NCBI RefSeq assembly: GCF_040359615.1
Contig: NZ_CP132942.1
Location: 1,178,001 to 1,242,000 of the forward strand
Reading direction: 5' to 3'
Length of the DNA: 64,000 bases
From: Tunturibacter psychrotolerans
GTDB taxonomy: Bacteria > Acidobacteriota > Terriglobia > Terriglobales > Acidobacteriaceae
The position numbers were made by a program, and so were the translations under genes. Numbering within the stretch: the first letter of the stretch is position 1; every line of letters begins with the position of its first letter. This document shows, piece by piece, positions 51,051-60,402 of this stretch. Below the pieces are notes generated by a model, which saw only the letters and a list, made by a program, of their open reading frames with translations, did not search any database and was not told where the DNA came from.

Positions 51051-52076
51051 ATGGCTGATCCTGTAGTGATTGAAACCAATCCTTCGGCTGGTACCCCTGA
51101 CCCGATCCATAACTGTCCCGAGTGCAGTCTGTGGCTGCCGCCGATGACGCTCGCTTGCCCCGAATGTCACACGATCGTCTATGCGGGTCACCTGAGAGGG
51201 CTGGGGCAGCTGGCGATGTCGCAGGAGCGGGAGCAGGCCTGGCCGCGGGCGCGTGAGACATGGCAGCAGATGCTTCAGTGGTTGCCTGCGGGCACCGAGC
51301 AAAGTCAGAAGGTGGTAGCTCACCTAGCGACGATCGACGAGCGCATTCAGGGGGGTGAGCAACGTACTGCGACGTGGAAAAAGAGGCTGGGGCCGCTGGC
51401 TCCGGTTGCGTTCTTTCTGCTGAAGGCGAAGACGTTTTTGTTCGCTCTGCTAAAGTTCAAATTTCTCCTGAGCTTCTTCGCTTTCTTTGGGCTGTACTGG
51501 GCGCTGTTTGGGTGGAGATTCGGCCTGGGTTTCGCTGTGTCCATCTTGATCCACGAGCTCGGCCACTACATCGCGGCGCGGCGGCGTGGGCTGAAGGCGG
51601 ATCTGCCTGTGTTCCTGCCTGGGCTGGGGGCTTACGTGCGGTGGTACAGCATGGGGATCTCGCTCGACTCGCTCTCGAGCATCGCGCTCGCAGGGCCGTT
51701 CGCCGGGTTGCTGGCGGCCGTAGCGTGCGCGGCCATCTACTATCAAACGAAAGTCGAGTTTTGGTCTGCGCTGGCCCATGCAGGCGCGTGGCTGAACCTC
51801 ATCAACCTGGTTCCGGTGCTGGGTCTCGACGGCGCGCAGGCAACGCATGCGCTCAATCGTATGCAGCGTGGCCTGATCCTGGCTGCTGCCATTCTCTTCT
51901 TTGCATCTCTGCATGAAGGAGTCTTTCTCTTCATCGCAGCGGGTATGGCGTGGCGGCTCTTCACGGGCACGGCTCCTGAAAGTCCGAGCAGCGCGACGAT
52001 GATTCGCTACACCCTTTTGTTATTTCTTCTGGGAGCGCTGATGGGCCTTATGCCTGAGACGATGCGGCGGTTCTAA
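51051..52076 (+). CDS. Zinc-ribbon M50-family membrane metalloprotease
   Basis: 341 residues. The N-terminus is a zinc ribbon: Cys22, Cys25, Cys36 and Cys39 (NCPECSLWLP, LACPECHTIV). A helical, TPR-like stretch (REQAWPRARETWQQMLQWLP) follows. Then five or six membrane helices, with the protease motif SILIHELGHYIAARRRGLKA (His168, Glu169, His172) and the second-site NLINLVPVLGLDGAQATHAL. Site-2 proteases cut transmembrane segments of anti-sigma or other anchored proteins. Its neighbour, the DegS-like HtrA, is the usual site-1 partner in such cascades. Confidence 0.88.
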   Translation: MADPVVIETNPSAGTPDPIHNCPECSLWLPPMTLACPECHTIVYAGHLRGLGQLAMSQEREQAWPRARETWQQMLQWLPAGTEQSQKVVAHLATIDERIQGGEQRTATWKKRLGPLAPVAFFLLKAKTFLFALLKFKFLLSFFAFFGLYWALFGWRFGLGFAVSILIHELGHYIAARRRGLKADLPVFLPGLGAYVRWYSMGISLDSLSSIALAGPFAGLLAAVACAAIYYQTKVEFWSALAHAGAWLNLINLVPVLGLDGAQATHALNRMQRGLILAAAILFFASLHEGVFLFIAAGMAWRLFTGTAPESPSSATMIRYTLLLFLLGALMGLMPETMRRF

Positions 52077-52081
52077 CTCCG

Positions 52082-52690
52082 TCAGGATTTGCGTCGGATA
52101 TAGCGGCGATCTGCAATGACATACCCTCCGCTCAGCACCGTGGAGATCGCCTCCGGATAGGTGCGGTGCTCCTGCTCGAGGATGCGAGCCGAGAGAGTTG
52201 CCTCGGTGTCGTCGTCATGAACCGGCACCGTCTTTTGCAGAATGATGACGCCGTGATCCACCGCCTCATCGACAAAGTGCACCGTGCAACCAGCCACTTT
52301 GGCTCCATACTTCAGAGCTTGCCCTTGTGCGTCGAGCCCTGGAAAGGCTGGCAGCAGCGAGGGGTGTACGTTGAGTATGCGGTTCGGAAACGCCTCGACA
52401 AATACGGGCGAGATGATGCGCATGTATCCCGCCAGGCAGACCAGATCGACCTTGTGTTGATGAAGACGCGCAATCATCTCCGCGTCATGCTCGGCACGCT
52501 TGTGGCCAGCCGAGGGGATCGCGAAGGCGGGCAGATTCAGCTCGCGTGCCGCCGCTAGCCCTGGAGCATCTTCTACGTTCGACAACACGACCGCAATCTC
52601 TGCGCCGAGCAAACGTCGTTCGTGAATAGCCTTCGCGATCGCAAGAAAGTTCGAGCCTCTGCCGGAGAGAAGAATGCCAAGTCGGTGCAT
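52082..52690 (-). CDS. purN: Phosphoribosylglycinamide formyltransferase
   Basis: 202 residues, ATG 52690. PurN formylates GAR with 10-formyl-THF in purine synthesis. Motifs: LGILLSGRGSNFLAIAKAI, CLAGYMRIISPVFVEAFPNR, ILNVHPSLLPAFPGLDAQGQ (catalytic His/Asn) and AGCTVHFVDEAVDHGVIILQ. Full length. The stop lies 5 bases from the convergent M50 gene. purM is 900 bases away on the same strand. Confidence 0.95.
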   Translation of the reverse strand: MHRLGILLSGRGSNFLAIAKAIHERRLLGAEIAVVLSNVEDAPGLAAARELNLPAFAIPSAGHKRAEHDAEMIARLHQHKVDLVCLAGYMRIISPVFVEAFPNRILNVHPSLLPAFPGLDAQGQALKYGAKVAGCTVHFVDEAVDHGVIILQKTVPVHDDDTEATLSARILEQEHRTYPEAISTVLSGGYVIADRRYIRRKS

Positions 52691-52833
52691 GAAGGATCCC
52701 TTACTTCGATTTTAGGCGAGGCCCGCGCTCTATGTCTTCGTCGGGCATATTGTTCGAGTCAATTCATTTCTAGAAAACACGCAAGGGTTGGCGGCGGGCT
52801 CTGAAGTATGATGGCCTGAACCGTGAGGACTCC

Positions 52834-53493
52834 ATGTGTTTTTCTGCAACCGCGAACTTTGTCGGCAGCGCCGTCCTGGGCGCGATTGGCGTAGTCACCC
52901 TGACCGAGGTGAAACACCGGCGCGAATTGCTCTTCGCGGCGATGCCTTGTCTCTTCGCATTCCATCAGTTTGTCGAAGGCTTTGTCTGGCTCGGACTAGG
53001 TGGAACTCTCTCGCCAACTGTGACCCACGACGCCGGTGCCGCTTACGTCCTGTACGCACAGGGCCTACTGCCGTTCCTGCTTCCACTTAGCGTTCTGCTG
53101 CTGGAACCGACTCGAAAGCAGCGTCGTCAAATGCTGCCATTCGCTATTTTGGGTGCCGCGCTTTCGCTCTATATTCTCTGGGGACTCATCGCTTATCCGC
53201 TCCAGGTCTCTGTGCAGGACAACAGCATCGTATACGTCAACGCAATCAGCACTACTACGCTCATCGCGATTCTTTACGTCATTGCGACCTGCGGTTCGCT
53301 TTTCTTCTCTGGCTACACTGATCTGGTCACGCTTGCATGGCTCAATCTCGTCGGCCTGCTGGTGGTGATGGTGGTCAAACGATACGCCTTCACTTCGGTC
53401 TGGTGCGCCTACGCTGCGGTCGTCAGCGTCATCATCTACTTCTTTTTTCGTCGCAGCCGTCCGCAACGCCCGTCAACCTATGCGACTGCTTGA
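52834..53493 (+). CDS. DUF6629-type membrane protein
   Basis: 219 residues. It begins MCFSATANFVGSAVLGAIGV, the MCFSATAxF start that defines DUF6629 proteins. Seven hydrophobic helices are visible, with FAFHQFVEGFVWLGLGGTLS conserved between helices 2 and 3. The function of the family is unknown. It is divergent from purN and ends before a terminator. Confidence 0.8.
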   Translation: MCFSATANFVGSAVLGAIGVVTLTEVKHRRELLFAAMPCLFAFHQFVEGFVWLGLGGTLSPTVTHDAGAAYVLYAQGLLPFLLPLSVLLLEPTRKQRRQMLPFAILGAALSLYILWGLIAYPLQVSVQDNSIVYVNAISTTTLIAILYVIATCGSLFFSGYTDLVTLAWLNLVGLLVVMVVKRYAFTSVWCAYAAVVSVIIYFFFRRSRPQRPSTYATA

Positions 53494-53531
53494 AGAGTTC
53501 AGCCGCGGAGATAATCGGCATTACGCAAAAA

Positions 53532-53568
53532 CCCGCTGACCACTTGCGAAGATGCAGTGATCAGCGGG
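53532..53568 (-). terminator. Rho-independent terminator of purM
   Basis: Stem CCCGCTGA / TCAGCGGG extended by CACT/AGTG and GC/GC with one mismatch and one bulge. On the minus strand it is followed by TTTTTGCG, a proper T-run 14 bases after the purM stop; it can also stop the convergent DUF6629 gene. Confidence 0.75.
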
Positions 53569-53581
53569 CTGCGCTAGTTCT

Positions 53582-54775
53582 CTAGTTGTAGCTGACCTTG
53601 CGTTCGCCGCGCACGATTCGGCCAATCAGGCAGTGCCGTTCGTTCGCGCGGTTCAGAATCGCCTTGGCTTTTTTGATCTTCTCCGCTGGAATCACAGCGA
53701 TCAGCCCGATTCCCATGTTGAAGGTCCGCAGCATCTCGTCCTCCTCCACATTTCCAAGCTGTTGCAGGTGCTCAAACAGCGGTGGCACGGTCCAAGATGC
53801 GCGGTCGACCAACGCACCCATGCCCTTCGGCAGAATGCGCGGCAGATTCTCTGTGATTCCACCTCCGGTGATGTGCGCCATGCCGCTTACCACGTCGGCT
53901 CCGGTCAGTTTCTTGATCACCGACAGATAACTGCGGTGGGTTCGCATCAAGGCGGCGCCGGTCTTATCTTTCAGCTCGTTGATGTACTGCTCCGGGCCAT
54001 ACTTTGCAACTTCAAACAGCAGCTTCCGTGCCAGCGAATATCCGTTCGTATGCAGGCCGTTTGAAGGTAGACCGACCAGAACATCCCCGATCTGAATTTG
54101 CTCTCCGGTGATGATCTTGTCGCGACTAACTGCACCGATGATTGTGCCCGCAAGGTCATATTCGCCGTCCGCATAGAAGCCTGGCATCTGAGCCGTCTCG
54201 CCGCCGATCAAAGCGCAGCCATTGGCTTTGCAAGCCTCGCTGATGCCCTGCACCACCCTCTCGATAACCATGTCTTCGAGCTTTCCGGTGGCCAGGTAAT
54301 CGAGGAAGAACAACGGCGTTGCACCTTGCACTGCAATGTCGTTTACGCAGTGATTCACAAGATCCTGCCCAACGGTATGGTGAATGCCCAGGTCAAATGC
54401 GACCTTCAGCTTTGTTCCCACTCCGTCGGCGCTCGAGACCAGTACGGGGTTGGGAAACTTTTCGAGATCCAACGCAAATAAGCCCCCGAAGCCGCCGATC
54501 TCGCTCAGCACCTGTTTGTTGAAGGTCTTCCGCGCCAGCATCTTGATGCGCTGTTTGCTGCGGTCTCCCGAGGTGATGTCGACGCCGGCATCTGCATAGC
54601 TGATGCTCTTTTTCACCGTGCTCTTGGTCTTTTCTTCTGAGGATCTCTTCAAGCCAGAAGCCTTTTTCTCTGCAATTGCAGACGGCCGCGGAGAGGTTCC
54701 GGTGGGTGTGTCGTGTTCGGACGTGGGTCGGTGCGTGGCGATTGAATCAGGCGGCGGGGAGGTCTCATCCGGCAA
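53582..54775 (-). CDS. purM: Phosphoribosylformylglycinamidine cyclo-ligase
   Basis: 397 residues from TTG 54775, chosen for GGAG seven bases upstream; GTG 54616 (MKKSISYADAG) is the position where most PurMs begin. PurM closes the imidazole ring to AIR with ATP. Signatures: SISYADAGVDITSGDRSKQR, VSSADGVGTKLKVAFD, HCVNDIAVQGATPLFFLDYL, ALIGGETAQMPGFYADGEYD and GMAHITGGGITENLPRILPK. If the TTG is used, a Ser/Thr/Pro/Lys-rich lead of about 53 residues precedes the enzyme, which is unusual. Confidence 0.95.
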   Translation of the reverse strand: MPDETSPPPDSIATHRPTSEHDTPTGTSPRPSAIAEKKASGLKRSSEEKTKSTVKKSISYADAGVDITSGDRSKQRIKMLARKTFNKQVLSEIGGFGGLFALDLEKFPNPVLVSSADGVGTKLKVAFDLGIHHTVGQDLVNHCVNDIAVQGATPLFFLDYLATGKLEDMVIERVVQGISEACKANGCALIGGETAQMPGFYADGEYDLAGTIIGAVSRDKIITGEQIQIGDVLVGLPSNGLHTNGYSLARKLLFEVAKYGPEQYINELKDKTGAALMRTHRSYLSVIKKLTGADVVSGMAHITGGGITENLPRILPKGMGALVDRASWTVPPLFEHLQQLGNVEEDEMLRTFNMGIGLIAVIPAEKIKKAKAILNRANERHCLIGRIVRGERKVSYN

Positions 54776-54854
54776 GGTAATGCTCCATATCGTAGTGCTT
54801 GAAAAGAAGAAGTTTAGTCTAGCAGGGCGATAATCAAAGTATCGTAAAGTGCCG

Positions 54855-55304
54855 TTATTCGTACACGCCCAAAAGTTTTCGTCGCTGATCCAAAGGTGGT
54901 AGCGGACAGGTATCATAGCGGCCCAGGATCCGGTAGCGGAGACGAGCGACGATCCCGTAGCCGAACTCGCGGAGAGTTCTCGGCACGAGTGATAGCAGCT
55001 GCCCTAGAAGCCTCCAGGGCGTCGGGAGTAGCCGCAGGGCTCCAGCGACCGCATCGGAACGCTTGTAGAGCCGTTCCTGCGGCTTCAGGGCGTCTGTCAG
55101 CAGCACGACTCCGTCGGGGAAGGTGCGTATTTCGAAGCGACCAAGAATCTCGCGACCAAGGGAGCTTTGAAGGGGTGCGTAGCGGAGCTTCTCTTGCTGA
55201 TCGTGTTTGAGCAGGAACTGCACCACGCCGTTGCATAGAGCGCAGACGCCGTCGTACAGCAATAACGCCCGGCCCTCAATCTCTGCACGTTCTGGCTCGG
55301 TCAT
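54855..55304 (-). CDS. DCC-family thiol-disulphide oxidoreductase-like protein
   Basis: 149 residues, ATG 55304. The DUF393/DCC family is defined by the N-terminal DxxCxxC: here [20 protein letters not shown]. The rest ([40 protein letters not shown] and [13 protein letters not shown]) is typical of the YuxK branch. The fold is thioredoxin-like; its partners are unknown. It lies between purM and hemL with no clear operon. Confidence 0.88.
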   Translation of the reverse strand: MTEPERAEIEGRALLLYDGVCALCNGVVQFLLKHDQQEKLRYAPLQSSLGREILGRFEIRTFPDGVVLLTDALKPQERLYKRSDAVAGALRLLPTPWRLLGQLLSLVPRTLREFGYGIVARLRYRILGRYDTCPLPPLDQRRKLLGVYE

Positions 55305-55336
55305 GTCCTTATGATATGCCTCTTTATACTGTTGCT

Positions 55337-56626
55337 ATGTCCCGTTCGCTCACTCGCTCCCGTCAGTTGCAGCTTCGTGCAGAAAGATTTTTGCCTGGAG
55401 GTGTGGACTCACCGGTGCGGGCGTTTCGCGCTGTGGGAGGAGATCCGCCGTTCGTTACCCATGCCGAGGGCGCCTATCTATTTGATGCGGATGGAAATAA
55501 ATACCTCGACTTCTTTGGTTCGTGGGGTCCGATGATCCTCGGACACGCCTTTCCTTCGGTCGTCGAGGCGATTCAGAAGGCTGCTTCGCAGGGGGCGAGC
55601 TTCGGTGCCTCTACTGCGGCAGAAGCAGATTTGGCGGAACTGGTGACGCGATGCTTTCCTTCGGTCGAAAAACTGCGTTTCGTCAGCTCCGGCACAGAGG
55701 CGTGTATGTCAGCCGTTCGGTTGGCTCGCGGCTTCACTGGACGCAATTTTGTGATTAAGTTCGAGGGCTGCTACCACGGGCACTCGGACGCAATGTTGGT
55801 AAAGGCGGGTAGCGGCGTGGCCACGCTGGGAATTCCTGGGTCTGCGGGAGTGCCGGCAGAGACCGCGATGCATACACTCGCGCTGCCTTACAACGATCTT
55901 GATGCGGTGAGAGCGGCGTTTGCGGCGCGGCCGGAGGAGATTGCCTGCGTGATAGTGGAGCCGGTCGTGGGCAACGCGGGCACTATCGCTCCTGCGGCGG
56001 AGTACCTGCAGGGATTGCGGCAGATTACGGCGCAGTACGGGGCTTTGCTGATACTTGACGAGGTGATGACTGGGTTTCGTCTATCGCTTGGAGGCGCGCA
56101 GCAAGTTTATGGAGTTACACCGGATCTCACGACGCTGGGCAAGATTATTGGCGGAGGCTTGCCTTGCGGGGCGTTTGGCGGGCGCGCGGATGTGATGGAG
56201 TTTTTGGCTCCGCTGGGGCCTGTGTATCAGGCTGGAACGTTGAGTGGGAATCCGCTTGCTATGGCTGCAGGAATCGCCACTGTGAGCCATCTTATTCGGC
56301 ATGAAGAAGAGATTTATAACGGCCTCGAGAGCACTACTGGTCGCATCGCTGAAGGAGTTGCGGGGGTGGCGCGGGAGGCGGGCATTTCGTTGACGATGAA
56401 TCGTGTTGGGTCAATGTTTACTTGGTTTTTTACGGATAAGCCTGTTACTGATTTTGCGAGTGCGGCTACGTCGGATACGGTGGCTTTTGGGCGGTTTCAT
56501 CGGGCTATGCTGGATGCGGGGGTGTGGTTGCCGCCTAGCCAGTTCGAGGCTGCGTTTGTTTCGACGGCGCATGGAGAAGCGGAGATAGGGATGGTTCTCG
56601 AAGCTGCTCGTAAGTCGTTTTCGTGA
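55337..56626 (+). CDS. hemL: Glutamate-1-semialdehyde 2,1-aminomutase
   Basis: 429 residues from ATG 55337 ([10 protein letters not shown]); ATG 55316 is in frame. HemL converts glutamate 1-semialdehyde to 5-aminolevulinate in the C5 haem pathway. Signatures: [72 protein letters not shown], and the PLP lysine in [18 protein letters not shown]. Full length. There is no hemA or hemB nearby. A G/T-biased non-coding block follows directly. Confidence 0.95.
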   Translation: MSRSLTRSRQLQLRAERFLPGGVDSPVRAFRAVGGDPPFVTHAEGAYLFDADGNKYLDFFGSWGPMILGHAFPSVVEAIQKAASQGASFGASTAAEADLAELVTRCFPSVEKLRFVSSGTEACMSAVRLARGFTGRNFVIKFEGCYHGHSDAMLVKAGSGVATLGIPGSAGVPAETAMHTLALPYNDLDAVRAAFAARPEEIACVIVEPVVGNAGTIAPAAEYLQGLRQITAQYGALLILDEVMTGFRLSLGGAQQVYGVTPDLTTLGKIIGGGLPCGAFGGRADVMEFLAPLGPVYQAGTLSGNPLAMAAGIATVSHLIRHEEEIYNGLESTTGRIAEGVAGVAREAGISLTMNRVGSMFTWFFTDKPVTDFASAATSDTVAFGRFHRAMLDAGVWLPPSQFEAAFVSTAHGEAEIGMVLEAARKSFS

Positions 56627-56986
56627 GGCGTGGGCAGAATAATTTCAAAAAAAGTTGGTGGATTTTTTCTGTGGTGAGCAGATTTTTTTCTACTGTGGTG
56701 TTTGGGCGCGAAGGTGTGGATTTGCTGGTGTTTTTGAAGGGGGTTGCGGGAAAATTGGGTGTTTGGATGTGGTTTTTTGATGGTGAAAACGTGGTGAGAT
56801 GCGTGGTGGATGTGGAGTTTTAGCACCACACTTTTCGGTTTCGAAAAATACGCCAACTTTTTGAGAATTATTTTTGGTTGAGCTGGAGATTTGGCTTCGG
56901 ACGCTTGTCGATGACGGATTTGTGCTGGCCACCGAATGCGAATTCGGTAGGTGGTCTCACGAAGACCGCGGAGGAGGAGCAGCAGT
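56627..56986. other. 360-base G/T-biased non-coding block
   Basis: No gene is credible here. Between 56701 and 56820 the + strand has 52 G and only 6 C in 120 bases. T-runs occur in TTTTTTCTGTGGTG and its near-repeat TTTTTTCTACTGTGGTG. TTTTCG-GTTT-CGAAAA (56832-56847) forms a short hairpin. The ribosome site of the next gene is at the end. The block may encode an unstructured RNA or have a replication or topology role. Confidence 0.7.
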
Positions 56987-57415
56987 ATGGAGACAGTCGA
57001 AAGAATCGTTACGTCGGCACCCGCAAAGACGGTCTGGCTGCTTCTCGCAGACGTCGAGCATTGGATGGACTGGACGCCAACAATTCTGGAAGTTAAGCCG
57101 CTAACGGACGGAGGATTACGGGTCGGCGCTCGATACCGCGTGACACAGCCTGGATTGCAGCCGGGAGTGTATGAAGTTACGGACTGCACGCCAAATGTGG
57201 CCTTCACGTGGGTTCAGAAACTGCTTGGAGGCGAATTGGTGGCCGCACACAGAATCGAGACCAGAGACGGCGCGACTCAGGTCGAACTCTCTTTTTCTTC
57301 GAAAGGACTTTTGACCAATATTGCGACCACACTGCTTTCCAAAAAGATTCGTGATCTCGTCGCGACAGAGGCAAGGAGCCTCAAGAATAGATGTGACGCA
57401 ATGGTGAAATCGTAG
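56987..57415 (+). CDS. SRPBCC-family protein (polyketide cyclase/dehydrase-like)
   Basis: 142 residues, ATG 56987 with GGAGGAGG about ten bases before it. The START/Bet v 1-like fold is seen in ERIVTSAPAKTVWLLLADVE, HWMDWTPTILEVKPLTDGGL and NVAFTWVQKLLGGELVAAHR. The family binds hydrophobic ligands in a deep cavity; the ligand here is unknown. Single gene; the MFS gene 215 bases further on is on the same strand. Confidence 0.85.
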   Translation: METVERIVTSAPAKTVWLLLADVEHWMDWTPTILEVKPLTDGGLRVGARYRVTQPGLQPGVYEVTDCTPNVAFTWVQKLLGGELVAAHRIETRDGATQVELSFSSKGLLTNIATTLLSKKIRDLVATEARSLKNRCDAMVKS

Positions 57416-57435
57416 CTTTTGCAGTCCAAATCACC

Positions 57436-57447
57436 CCGCGATCGCGG
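57436..57447. repeat. 12-bp perfect palindrome
   Basis: CCGCGATCGCGG lies 20 bases after the SRPBCC stop in the 215-base gap before the MFS gene. It could be a regulator site; no T-run follows. The rest of the gap shows nothing else. Confidence 0.4.
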
Positions 57448-57630
57448 AAATCGAGCCCGCGCTTACGAGGCTTCTGCCAGTCTTTCTTTGTAGTTGCCGC
57501 TACTTTTAACGTGAGATGCGCAGAAAAGGGACCGTTGAACAATCTAGGGATCGGAACGACGGCATCCTGGATCTAAGGACGTAAATGTTCGTAAAATGGA
57601 GCTGATCTGTGACGGAGACCTCCTAAATAA

Positions 57631-59250
57631 ATGACGACCTCAGAGACTATAGAGACCACAGGTCAATCTACGCCCTCAAAATCCGTTCCGCCCCCATCCA
57701 CCACGAATCCATACGTGGGAATTTTTGCGGTCTTTTTGGGTGCGGGGCTCGCTACGCTGAGCAGCCGATTACTTAGCGTCGGTCTCCCCGATCTGCGAGG
57801 CGCCCTTGGCATCAGTTTCGATGATGCCTCCTGGCTTCCGACCGCGTTCAACATGGCGACGATCTTCAGTGGGGTATTTGTCGTCTTCCTGAACGCTTTT
57901 TGGGGTCCGCGCAGAATTCTGCTACCGGCTGCCGCGACCTTCACGGCCGCATCTTTCCTGCTGCCGTTTGCGCCGAACTACCAGGTGATGTTGGCGCTGT
58001 TGATCGTCGCAGGTCTCGCGTCCGGCACGTTCTACTCGCTTACGATGACCTTCGTGTTGACCAACCTTCCGAAGCGGCTGATCATCTTCGGGATCGCGGC
58101 GTATGCAGCGGACATTGTGTTCGTCAGTAACATTGCGACACTGCTCGAGGGATGGTACGTCGATCATCTTTCCTGGCACTGGATCTTCTGGACGGCCGCG
58201 CTATTCACCCCAGTGATGATGGTATGTATCTATTTCGGAATTCCGCGCCGGATCAATACAGAACCCAGGCTGAATTGGCGCGGGTTTACTTACTTCAGCT
58301 TGAGCCTTGCTCTTTTGTACGGGGCACTGGATCAAGGACAGCGGCTGGACTGGCTGAACTCCGGCACTATCGTCGCGATGGTTGTTGCGGGACTCTTTCT
58401 GTTTGGGGCGACCATCGTGAGACGCATGGTGCAGCCCAATCCAGAGGTGAACCTCAAGTTTCTGTGCACTCGGAACATCATCATCCTGGCCCTGTCCATC
58501 TTCGTGTTCAAGTTCATGCACCTGGCTGCGATTGTGCTCGTACCAGGGTTCCTCAGCAACATTCAACACTACCGTCCGCTGGAGACCGGACACACGCTTG
58601 CCTGGGTGGCCCTGCCGATGTTCGCGGTGGTGTGGCTGGTGGCCACAATCATCATCCACGGGAACTCGCGGCTGGTCCTGGCGCTTGGACTAACCGTGGG
58701 AGCGGTATGCTGCTGGCTTTGGTCACACGTGGATACTTCGTGGTCTGGGAGTAGTTTCGAAATCGTGGAGCTTCTGTTCTCTCTCGGATTGGCAGGCGCA
58801 TACATCGGATTGGTGAGCAGCATTGTGCTGGAGGCGCTCGAAGCGGGCGCTTTGACAAGCGCCGCCAACGCCGCTACGTTCTCCGGATTCATGCACCTGA
58901 TGCGACTCTTTGGCGGCCAGGTCGGCGTAGCTGCTTTGACTCACTTCATTGCGGTGCGGGAGCAGTTTCACTCCAATATGCTGGGACTTTATGTGCAAAA
59001 GGGCAGCTGGCTTACCAATCACCGGCTGCTAATGCTGGCAGGCGGAGCACTGCCGCAATCCACTGGTAAGCAAGAGGCTCTGCAACGTGCAGCAACTGTT
59101 CTTGGCCTGCAGGTGCGGGCGCAGGCGTATACGCTGGCGACGTCAGATGGATTTGTCCTGATCGTGTTGGTCGTGATTGTTTATCTCCTTATCATGCTGC
59201 TTCTAGAGCCAGGAAAGATCACCTTCAAAGCCCTCAGCAAGATGCAGTGA
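57631..59250 (+). CDS. MFS transporter, DHA2 (14-helix) type
   Basis: 539 residues, about 14 membrane helices, the size of EmrB/QacA-type drug:H+ antiporters. Marker regions: SVGLPDLRGALGISFDDASW (helix 1-2), FLNAFWGPRRILLPAAATFT and FYSLTMTFVLTNLPKRLIIF. Unlike classical EmrB the helix 5 motif C (GPALGG) is not evident. The substrate is unknown. No EmrA-like adaptor gene is adjacent. The upstream region has GGAGACCTCC, a palindrome, 15 bases before the start. Confidence 0.85.
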   Translation: MTTSETIETTGQSTPSKSVPPPSTTNPYVGIFAVFLGAGLATLSSRLLSVGLPDLRGALGISFDDASWLPTAFNMATIFSGVFVVFLNAFWGPRRILLPAAATFTAASFLLPFAPNYQVMLALLIVAGLASGTFYSLTMTFVLTNLPKRLIIFGIAAYAADIVFVSNIATLLEGWYVDHLSWHWIFWTAALFTPVMMVCIYFGIPRRINTEPRLNWRGFTYFSLSLALLYGALDQGQRLDWLNSGTIVAMVVAGLFLFGATIVRRMVQPNPEVNLKFLCTRNIIILALSIFVFKFMHLAAIVLVPGFLSNIQHYRPLETGHTLAWVALPMFAVVWLVATIIIHGNSRLVLALGLTVGAVCCWLWSHVDTSWSGSSFEIVELLFSLGLAGAYIGLVSSIVLEALEAGALTSAANAATFSGFMHLMRLFGGQVGVAALTHFIAVREQFHSNMLGLYVQKGSWLTNHRLLMLAGGALPQSTGKQEALQRAATVLGLQVRAQAYTLATSDGFVLIVLVVIVYLLIMLLLEPGKITFKALSKMQ

Positions 59251-59287
59251 ATCAAGCATCGATGTGACCGAAGATATTCGTTACTGA

Positions 59288-59911
59288 CTAGCCGGTAGAA
59301 GGTTGATGCGACTGCGCTAGCCAAATAGTGCGGCCACCGCAGTTTCGATCTTCATCAACGTTCTCTGTGACATGAAATCCATGATCTTCAAGAAGGTTTC
59401 GGTATTCGGCGGAATCGAGACTGGCATGGTAGAGCGGTTCTCCCTGAAACACACCGATGGCCTCGGCGTGGGAAGAGCCAGAGGTAAACATAAGAGCAGT
59501 GCCTGATTTGGCGTGTGCGCGGAAGATGGGGAACATCCGTCTTTGATCGTCGTGGTTGAGATGGAAGAAGCTGTCCCATGCCAGAATGCCGTCGAAGGTC
59601 TCAGCGAGAGAGAGCTTTCGCATATCTTGTACGAGCGCACGCTGGTTGGGAAGCCGGTCCCGAAACATGCGCACCATCTTCTCAGACGAATCGACGCCTG
59701 TTATCGAGTGCCCCTGCGCGGTGAGGTAGGTGGCGATAGGCTCTCCGGCACCGCATCCACAATCAAGGATGTTTGCGGGCGACGGGACTAGAGCACAGAA
59801 GCGGTCGAGCCAGCTCTTCTCAGGGAAACTCCGTTCCCGCAGGCGAGCTTGGACCCACGTCTCGGCGTGTTTTTCATACAGGTCGATGATGTGGTCTTCA
59901 AGCATACTCAT
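59288..59911 (-). CDS. SAM-dependent methyltransferase
   Basis: 207 residues, ATG 59911 (MSMLEDHIIDLYEKHAETWV). Class I methyltransferase: motif I NILDCGCGAGEPIATYLTAQ, acidic loop ITGVDSSEKMVRMFRDRLPN, motif II FDGILAWDSFFHLNHDDQRR. The last part (SGTALMFTSGSSHAEAIG, LYHASLDSAEYRNLLEDHGF) resembles small-molecule methyltransferases. Substrate unknown. Converges on the MFS gene. Confidence 0.88.
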   Translation of the reverse strand: MSMLEDHIIDLYEKHAETWVQARLRERSFPEKSWLDRFCALVPSPANILDCGCGAGEPIATYLTAQGHSITGVDSSEKMVRMFRDRLPNQRALVQDMRKLSLAETFDGILAWDSFFHLNHDDQRRMFPIFRAHAKSGTALMFTSGSSHAEAIGVFQGEPLYHASLDSAEYRNLLEDHGFHVTENVDEDRNCGGRTIWLAQSHQPSTG

Positions 59912-60001
59912 CGATCATAGAAGCGTAGAGTTTTAGGATCACATTTTATAGTTTGGAAGATGCTGTGTTGCGAGGACCGTCCTCCTTATCAGGAGCTAAA
60001 T

Positions 60002-60400
60002 GTGAAGATAAGAAAGCTTGTGACTTTTTTTGCTGGGGCGCTTTGTTTAGGGACGATGTTTTTGAGTGGACCGAATATGTCTGCACAGCAAAGCAACGAA
60101 CGGGTGGTGCGAATCGCGGAGCTGGAGATCGATCCCGCACATTTGGATGCTTATAAAGCCGCGTTACGACAAGAGATTGCGGCTTCCATTCAAAAAGAGG
60201 CTGGCGTTCTGGCGCTTTACGCGGTAGCTGTGAAGGATCAGTCAAACCAGATTAGGCTCTTTGAGATTTACGCAAATACGGGTGCTTATCAGGCGCACCT
60301 GCAGTCTGATCATTTCAAAAAATATAAGAGCGAGACTGCCCATATGGTCAAGTCGTTGCGGCTGATCGAAACCGAACCGGTCTTGCTTGGTGCAAAGTAA
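60002..60400 (+). CDS. Secreted antibiotic-biosynthesis-monooxygenase (ABM)-domain protein
   Basis: 132 residues from GTG 60002, chosen because CAGGAG lies about eight bases upstream; ATG 59960 would precede it with polar residues. Signal peptide LVTFFAGALCLGTMFLSGP. The ABM ferredoxin-like domain is RIAELEIDPAHLDAYKAALR, EAGVLALYAVAVKDQSNQIR and LFEIYANTGAYQAHLQSDHF. Cytosolic relatives are quinol monooxygenases or haem-degrading enzymes; secretion is unusual. Converges on the MFS gene with two bases between. Confidence 0.82.
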   Translation: MKIRKLVTFFAGALCLGTMFLSGPNMSAQQSNERVVRIAELEIDPAHLDAYKAALRQEIAASIQKEAGVLALYAVAVKDQSNQIRLFEIYANTGAYQAHLQSDHFKKYKSETAHMVKSLRLIETEPVLLGAK

Positions 60401-60402
60401 GT

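Noticed and set aside
57416..57630. tRNA or other RNA gene in the gap before the DHA2 transporter
   Set aside because: No cloverleaf or CCA end could be drawn; only a 12-bp palindrome is present.
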